From: Bradyrhizobium sp. STM 3843 | GTDB taxonomy: Bacteria; Pseudomonadota; Alphaproteobacteria; Rhizobiales; Xanthobacteraceae | Direction: 5' to 3' | Length of the DNA stretch: 57,933 nt | Assembly: GCF_000239815.1 (NCBI RefSeq) | Contig: NZ_CAFK01000193.1 | Span: forward strand, 1 to 57,933 | Shown: piece after piece, positions 53,326 to 57,933 of the stretch | Position numbering within the stretch: position 1 is the first letter of the stretch | Layout of the letters: each line of letters starts with the position of its first letter | Notes under the pieces: model-generated | Seen by the model: only the letters and a program-made list of their open reading frames with translations | What the model was told of the DNA's origin: nothing | The model's database searches: none | Made by a program: the position numbers and the translations under genes

Positions 53326-54408
53326 TCATGAACCCAGCACTTCAGCGACCGGGCGGCGCGGTGCATAAGGCAGCGTCGGGCCGTAGCCGAAGCGCAGCAC
53401 CAGATCCGGGCGCTTGGTTGTGCCAATAAGCCTCGCAAGCTCCGGCCGCAAGTCGGCAATTTCGACCGGCTGGTTGATGAAGGCGAGCTTCAACCCAAGC
53501 CGGGTCGCTTCGAGCGCAAAGCGCTGGCAGGCCTGTCCCACTTTGATCCAGTGCAGCGGATCGGCCTGGTCGCCGACGAAGACCGCAATGCCGGCCGAGG
53601 ACGCGATCTGGCGCGCATATTTGTCGTTCTCCGAGCCAGCACTGACGACATAATCGAAGGCGATGCGGCCAAGCGCCGTCGGCAGAGACGGATTGCCGCT
53701 CGCCGCCGAGAACAGCCCGTCGCCGGTCTCCATCGCGCTGCGCGGATTGAATCGCACCCACTGCTTGAGCTCGCGCATGAAGGCAGGATCGGCCATCTGT
53801 GCGGAATTGCCGGCCACGACGAGTTCGCCGATTGTCGCCATCTCCGCGCGTGCGGTGACAATCACAAGATTGACGCCGGGCGCGGCGCCTGCGGTTTGTA
53901 GTCGGGTGACGTCTGCAGTCGAGATTGCGCGGCCATCATACTCCGCACGCGTGGATTGGCGCTTGGTTATTGCTTCGAGCAACGGCTCGGTCCGCGGCTG
54001 ATTGGTTGTGAAGGTGTAACGCACCTCCGCGCCGTCGGCGGTCAGGACTAATTCGCCGGGCCGCCCGCTCGCGGATGCAGCGATGGCAAGATTGGCTGCG
54101 GCGCAGCCGAGGCTGACAAAGACATGATGATCGTCCGGATCGACAACCGGCGTGCGCCGCGCAAAATCCGGCAGGACCTCGATCGCATCGCTCGTCACCC
54201 GAAAGCGCCACGGTTGCGTGTTGTGGCTGTTGGGAGCGAGCGTGGCATAGCGGATCACATCGGCGATGTCAGGCGTGAGCGCGGCGCGAAGTCGCGCAGA
54301 ATAGGCTTCGTAGTCCGCCATCGAGCCGGTTGCACCGCGCCAGGCGGCGACACCTGTGCCGGCAGCGATCAGAGTGCCGGCGCCTATGAGCAAAGTTCGT
54401 CGGTTCAT
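53326..54408 (-). CDS. Nitroreductase-fold protein (Acg-like), exported
   Basis: About 360 residues from the ATG at 54408. A twin-arginine-like signal (MNRRTLLIGAGTLIAAGTG) precedes a long nitroreductase-type domain with APNSHNTQPWRFRV. The two-repeat length is that of the Acg family. Acg proteins lack FMN-dependent nitroreductase activity in Mycobacterium and may sequester FMN; the family role elsewhere is unclear. Predicted periplasmic. It stands alone, with its own upstream region at 54409-54590. Confidence 0.83.
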   Translation of the reverse strand: MNRRTLLIGAGTLIAAGTGVAAWRGATGSMADYEAYSARLRAALTPDIADVIRYATLAPNSHNTQPWRFRVTSDAIEVLPDFARRTPVVDPDDHHVFVSLGCAAANLAIAASASGRPGELVLTADGAEVRYTFTTNQPRTEPLLEAITKRQSTRAEYDGRAISTADVTRLQTAGAAPGVNLVIVTARAEMATIGELVVAGNSAQMADPAFMRELKQWVRFNPRSAMETGDGLFSAASGNPSLPTALGRIAFDYVVSAGSENDKYARQIASSAGIAVFVGDQADPLHWIKVGQACQRFALEATRLGLKLAFINQPVEIADLRPELARLIGTTKRPDLVLRFGYGPTLPYAPRRPVAEVLGS

Positions 54409-54590
54409 GCGGTGTCGCGCTGAAGATGAAAACCGACGCAAATTCTGCGTCGGCTATGCCGCCGGTGTGTTGCCGCAGATCAAATACTTCCGCATGTCTA
54501 GATCTTTACGTTCGGCAAAGCTCGAATGCGCGATGCGACTCCCAAGGCGGTAACGGTCCGGATTGCGGCTTCGGAAGCGACCCGGCATCG

Positions 54591-54634
54591 ATAAAATGAG
54601 ACCCGGACGCGCACGCCGCGCCCGGGCTTTTCTT
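54591..54634 (-). terminator. Bidirectional-type terminator hairpin
   Basis: Stem cccggacgcg (54602-54611) and cgcgcccggg (54617-54626) with one A-C mismatch and a five-base loop. It is flanked by ataaaat on the left and cttttctt on the right. It lies 60 bp past the end of the Lin0512 gene and probably ends the MFS-Lin0512 transcript. Confidence 0.55.
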
Positions 54635-54686
54635 GTTCATGGAGAAACGCTTTGGTGTCCTGCTCAGATGCCGAGTGACGCCAGAG

Positions 54687-55037
54687 CTAACCGCCCTTCT
54701 CATCATCCAGGCTGACCAGCACCGCGGCATTGGCGATGATGATGGCGTCGACGCCCTGCTCGGCGGGAATCTCCAGCCCGCCTTTCACCGCGGTGACCTT
54801 CACCGTGCCATAGGGCAGCTCCTTGGCCACCGCATCGGTGTCGACACTTTCCGGATTCGGCACCGCGATGGTGACGTCGACGAACATGTCGTGCGGCGTC
54901 TTGCCTAGCAGGCGGAAGAAGCCCAGGCTTGAATGACGGATCGCGTCTGACACCGCCCGCTTCGCCGCCTTGGTGGCGTCGCGTCCATGCACGTCGACGC
55001 CCATGCCCATTTCGGTGATACAGCGCACGCGTGCCAT
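54687..55037 (-). CDS. Lin0512 family protein
   Basis: Encodes 116 residues. It matches the small Lin0512 family: MARVRCITEMGMGVDVHGRDATKAAKRAVSDAIRHSSLGF in outline and DVTIAVPNPESVD, IPAEQGVDAIIIANAAVLV. The structure-based role is not known. It follows the MFS exporter gene by 21 bp and probably shares its transcript. Confidence 0.85.
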   Translation of the reverse strand: MARVRCITEMGMGVDVHGRDATKAAKRAVSDAIRHSSLGFFRLLGKTPHDMFVDVTIAVPNPESVDTDAVAKELPYGTVKVTAVKGGLEIPAEQGVDAIIIANAAVLVSLDDEKGG

Positions 55038-55058
55038 CGACGTCTCCTCAAGGCCGGT

Positions 55059-56276
55059 TCATTCCGCGGGAACTGCCGCGATGCTCTGACGCGCGCGATA
55101 GTCCAGCGCCTTCACGGCGAGCGCGACCACGACGAGCGCTCCGCCAAGCAAGGCGACACCGTTCCAATGATGCGTGGTCCAGACCAGCGTTGCAACCGCC
55201 GAACCGAGAGCGCCGCCCAGGAACATGCCGGTCATGAAGACCGTGTTGAGCCGGCTACGCGCCGCCGGATCGAGCGCAAAGATGATGTGCTGATGGGAAA
55301 TCAGCGCACTCTGAATGCCGAGATCGAGCAGCACGACGCCCAGCGCCAAGGCGGCGAGCGTCGCCGACAGGCCGAAAATGACCCACGCCACCAGCACCAA
55401 CGCGGCCCCGAGCCAGATCATCACATGCGGGCCGCGTCGATCCGCCGCCTTGCCGGCGAACGGCGCAGCGAGAACGCCGACCGCGCCGACAACTCCGAAC
55501 AGCCCGGCGACATCGGCACCAAGATGGAATTGGGGTCCTTGCAGGTAGAGCGCGAGGATGGTCCAGAACGCGCTGAACGAACCGAACAGCGCCGCTTGCG
55601 CCAGTGTCGCCATGCGCAGTGAGGGCTGCTGCGTCCACAGCGTCGCGAGCGACCGCAGCGCGGTGTGATAGCGCATCCGCGACGCGGCCTCATGATCCGG
55701 CAGCGCGCCGGCCATCAGCAGCGCCGCACCCAGCGCGAGCGGCACGCCGAGCCAGAACATATCGCGCCATCCGGCATGCTCGCCGACGAAGCCCGACAAA
55801 GTACGGCTGAACAGGATGCCGAGCAGAAGGCCGGACATCACCGTGCCGATGGTGGCGCCACGCCGCTGGGGAGATGCCAGCGACGCCGCGAACGGCACGA
55901 TTTGCTGTGCGACCGTGGCGCTGGCGCCGGTCAGCAGCGAGGCGACCGCCAGCCAGATCGCAGACGGCGCGACCGCCGTTGCGGCCAGCGCTGCGGCAAG
56001 CACGATGAACTGGCTGATGATCAGCCGGCGGCGCCGGTGGATGTCGCCGAGCGGCAGCAGAAAGAACAGGCCCAGCGCATAGCCGAGCTGCGTGGCGGTT
56101 GGGACATAGCCCGCGGCGGCCTGGTCGTGGAAATCGCGCTCGATCAGCCCGAGCATCGGCTGGTTGTAATAGATATTGGCGACGGCAATCCCCGTTGCAG
56201 CCGCCATGGCCAGCAGCGTTCCCCGCCCGATCCCGCCCGCGGCACCGGCCGGCTGCCCTGTTTCAACTGCTTCCAT
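55059..56276 (-). CDS. MFS transporter (drug/metabolite exporter type)
   Basis: About 405 residues from the ATG at 56276 (ggaaggg about nine bases upstream; a TTG at 56300 is less likely). Twelve membrane spans in two halves. The MFS loop motif appears as GDIHRRRRLI, and the second half starts with its own loop (GKAADRRGP). The opening TGIAVANIYYNQPMLGLIERDF fits the YnfM/arabinose-efflux-like DHA1 group. Divergent from a LysR gene, the likely regulator. Confidence 0.9.
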   Translation of the reverse strand: MEAVETGQPAGAAGGIGRGTLLAMAAATGIAVANIYYNQPMLGLIERDFHDQAAAGYVPTATQLGYALGLFFLLPLGDIHRRRRLIISQFIVLAAALAATAVAPSAIWLAVASLLTGASATVAQQIVPFAASLASPQRRGATIGTVMSGLLLGILFSRTLSGFVGEHAGWRDMFWLGVPLALGAALLMAGALPDHEAASRMRYHTALRSLATLWTQQPSLRMATLAQAALFGSFSAFWTILALYLQGPQFHLGADVAGLFGVVGAVGVLAAPFAGKAADRRGPHVMIWLGAALVLVAWVIFGLSATLAALALGVVLLDLGIQSALISHQHIIFALDPAARSRLNTVFMTGMFLGGALGSAVATLVWTTHHWNGVALLGGALVVVALAVKALDYRARQSIAAVPAE

Positions 56277-56324
56277 GTCGCGAATCCCTTCCTGCTGCAA
56301 CGCAATAGCAGGAAAGCTAGTTTC

Positions 56325-56376
56325 ATATCGATATTCGTTTTAGATGGCTCAGTTGCTTCTCCTGTATAACGATATC
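56325..56376. promoter_or_regulatory. Candidate LysR binding region
   Basis: Between the divergent MFS and LysR genes. A 10-bp palindrome atatcgatat lies at 56325-56334 and a gatatc palindrome at 56371-56376; they share cgatat. This layout fits a LysR two-site (recognition and activation) region, but the exact site is uncertain. Confidence 0.4.
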
Positions 56377-56383
56377 AGATACA

Positions 56384-57283
56384 ATGAACACTGAGGATGT
56401 GGCAGTTTTCACGGCAGCGGTTAGTGCGGGCACCCTGGCTGCTGCGGCGCGGCGGCTCGGGATCGCACCCATGGAGGCCTCCCGCCGGCTGGCCAATCTC
56501 GAGACGACCTTGGGTGCGCGATTGCTGCATCGCACAACCCGCTCGCTGTCCCTGACTTCCGATGGCGAGGCCTTTCTGCCCTATGCGCAGAACCTGCTCG
56601 AGAGCGAGCAGGAAGCGCGGGCAGTGTTGCGGGCCGATACCGGCGAGGCCAGCGGGCTCTTGCGCGTCTCGGCGTCGGTTGCGTTCGGCATCAAGTTCGT
56701 CGCACCGCTGGTGCCGAGGCTGCTCGCGCGCCATCCGGAGCTCCGGCTCTCGCTCGACCTCACCGACGCCATGCCGGACCTGGTCGCGACCGGCACGGAT
56801 TTGGCAATCCGCATTGCCAGACTGCGCGACAGCAGCCTGATCGCGCAGAAGCTCGCGGACGGTCCGCGCGTGCTGGTGGCAAGCCGCGATTATCTTGCGC
56901 AGCACGGCACCCCGACATCGACGGACGAGCTCGTCGATCACATCTGCCTGCCGCTCACGGGACGAACGCACTGGACCTTCACTGCCCACGGCAAGGAAAA
57001 ACAGGTGCGTCTCAGCACCCGCTTCTACGCGAGCACAGCGGAGGGCTGCCATGCCGCCTGCCGCGCCGGCGCCGGCATCGCCCTGCTGGCGCACTGGAAC
57101 GTTGCGGACGAGCTGCGCAGCGGCCGGCTCATCCCGATCGAGCTCAAGGATGCCGCACCGGAATCGTTCACCATCTGGGCGGTCTATCCGAGCACACGGC
57201 TGCTGCCACACAAGGTGCGCGTCTTCATTGCCGAGTTGCGTCACGCGCTGGCGGAGGCCGGATTGGCGGGCGTGACTGCATGA
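56384..57283 (+). CDS. LysR family transcriptional regulator
   Basis: Encodes 299 residues. The N-terminal winged HTH is VAVFTAAVSAGTLAAAARRLGIAPMEASRRLANLE in outline, with LLHRTTRSLSLTSDGE. A two-lobed effector domain follows (GLLRVSASVAFGIKFVAPLVP, and DLAIRIARLRDSSLIAQKL). Close to the aromatic/quinone-responsive LysR regulators seen beside MFS exporters. It is transcribed away from the MFS gene, with the paired palindromes between them. Confidence 0.92.
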   Translation: MNTEDVAVFTAAVSAGTLAAAARRLGIAPMEASRRLANLETTLGARLLHRTTRSLSLTSDGEAFLPYAQNLLESEQEARAVLRADTGEASGLLRVSASVAFGIKFVAPLVPRLLARHPELRLSLDLTDAMPDLVATGTDLAIRIARLRDSSLIAQKLADGPRVLVASRDYLAQHGTPTSTDELVDHICLPLTGRTHWTFTAHGKEKQVRLSTRFYASTAEGCHAACRAGAGIALLAHWNVADELRSGRLIPIELKDAAPESFTIWAVYPSTRLLPHKVRVFIAELRHALAEAGLAGVTA

Positions 57284-57343
57284 GGTTCGCGTTCGACGCG
57301 ATAGAGCACTGGATAGCCGTGTAGTGATCCGCTATCTGACAGC

Positions 57344-57933
57344 ATGTTCCTGTCCATCGCCACCACCCACCAACCCGCCACCGATCTCGGATTTCTGCTG
57401 AACAAGCATCCCGATCGGCTGCACGAGCTCGAGCTTACCTATGGTAGACTCTGGATCTTCTATCCCGAGGCAAGCGAGACCCGCTGCGAGGCAGTCCTGG
57501 CGCTTGACGTCGACCCGGTCGGCCTGGTCAGAGGAAAAGGGCAAGGCAACGGCCTGCTTGACCAATATGTCAATGACCGCCCCTATGCCGCCTCGTCGTT
57601 CCTGTCGGTGGCGCTGAATAAGGCGCTCCGGACAGCGATGAACGGGGTCAGCAGCGCGCGGCAGGATCTTGCGGACAGCGCCATTGCATTGGAGGCGGTG
57701 GTGACGCCACTTCCTATCCGCGGCGGCGAAGCCGTGCTCCGCCAGTTGTTCGAACCGCTCGGATGGCAGGTGAGGATTGCCCCGGTCAGCGGCCCGCAAG
57801 GCGATCCCGCCAGCCGCTACGCGCAACTGACTCTACGCGGCACCGCGCGGCTGAGCGCGCTGCTCAATCATCTCTATGTACTCATTCCGGTGATGGACGA
57901 CGCCAAGCACTATTGGGTGGGAGAGGACGAGAT
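57344..57933 (+). CDS. hen1: RNA 3'-terminal methyltransferase Hen1, N-terminal part (gene runs off window)
   Basis: Open from the ATG at 57344 to the last base, 196 codons so far. It matches the N-terminal domain of bacterial Hen1: LNKHPDRLHELELTYGRLWI, FYPEAS, then YVNDRPYAASSFLSVALNKA, TPLPIRGGEAVLRQLFEPLGW and LYVLIPVMDDAKHYWVGEDE. In the known system Hen1 2'-O-methylates the 3' end of cleaved RNA before Pnkp seals it. The methyltransferase domain and pnkp would lie beyond the window. No strong ribosome site is seen; a LysR gene ends 60 bp upstream on the same strand. Confidence 0.9.
   Translation, partial: MFLSIATTHQPATDLGFLLNKHPDRLHELELTYGRLWIFYPEASETRCEAVLALDVDPVGLVRGKGQGNGLLDQYVNDRPYAASSFLSVALNKALRTAMNGVSSARQDLADSAIALEAVVTPLPIRGGEAVLRQLFEPLGWQVRIAPVSGPQGDPASRYAQLTLRGTARLSALLNHLYVLIPVMDDAKHYWVGEDE

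Overview
The window looks like chromosomal DNA of a Bradyrhizobium-type alphaproteobacterium (Nitrobacteraceae). The evidence is high GC with codons ending in G or C, the housekeeping set dnaB, alr, radA, cvpA, purF, der, panB and prfC, a leucine-type ABC transporter cluster, many small secreted or lipoprotein genes, and several families of palindromic intergenic repeats that I recall as typical of this genus. I see no rRNA, tRNA, CRISPR array, transposase, integrase or phage genes.

Layout. 1-2.6 kb: the 3' part of dnaB, then alr. 2.6-18.1 kb: an accessory stretch with a repeat-filled gap, then RidA-like, SRPBCC, LanC-like, DUF1127, ankyrin-repeat, Tat-exported PLP-enzyme, D-cysteine-desulfhydrase-like, xth and TSUP genes plus many genes of unknown function. 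Four copies of a 100-bp palindromic repeat lie just 3' of genes here. 18.1-23 kb: radA, cvpA, purF and an SDR oxidoreductase. 23-28 kb: a patatin-like lipoprotein operon divergent from a TetR gene with two matching palindromes between them, an NHL-repeat protein and an orphan LivJ-type binding protein. 28-31.3 kb: a secreted phosphoesterase followed by a di-haem cytochrome c peroxidase. 31.3-36.6 kb (minus strand): YfgM-like protein, lipoprotein, der; then NnrU, panB and a TonB-like small protein. 36.7-38.8 kb: an Asp/Glu racemase, and a protease-like PDZ protein without its catalytic residues, coupled to a short LuxR regulator. 39-43.4 kb: an SGNH hydrolase, prfC and the DUF47-pit phosphate operon behind a clear Pho box. 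43.5-48.2 kb: livG-livF-binding protein-livH-livM. 48.6-57.3 kb: small enzymes and regulators, including a frameshifted WYL-like gene, a coupled GST and DUF2236 oxygenase pair, and an MFS exporter divergent from a LysR gene. The right edge (57344 onward) cuts into hen1, the methyltransferase gene of the bacterial Pnkp/Hen1 RNA-repair system.

How genes work together. cvpA-purF is a conserved pair. DUF47-pit is a low-affinity phosphate uptake operon probably controlled by PhoB, and a second, weaker Pho-box-like site lies before the phosphoesterase. The liv genes form one complete importer, with a hairpin between the binding-protein gene and the permease genes. The most interesting items are the Hen1 edge, the cassette-like gene-plus-repeat array, a LanC-like enzyme with a complete zinc site but no visible peptide substrate, the TetR palindrome pair, the degenerate protease with its regulator, and several short genes easily missed by ORF callers.
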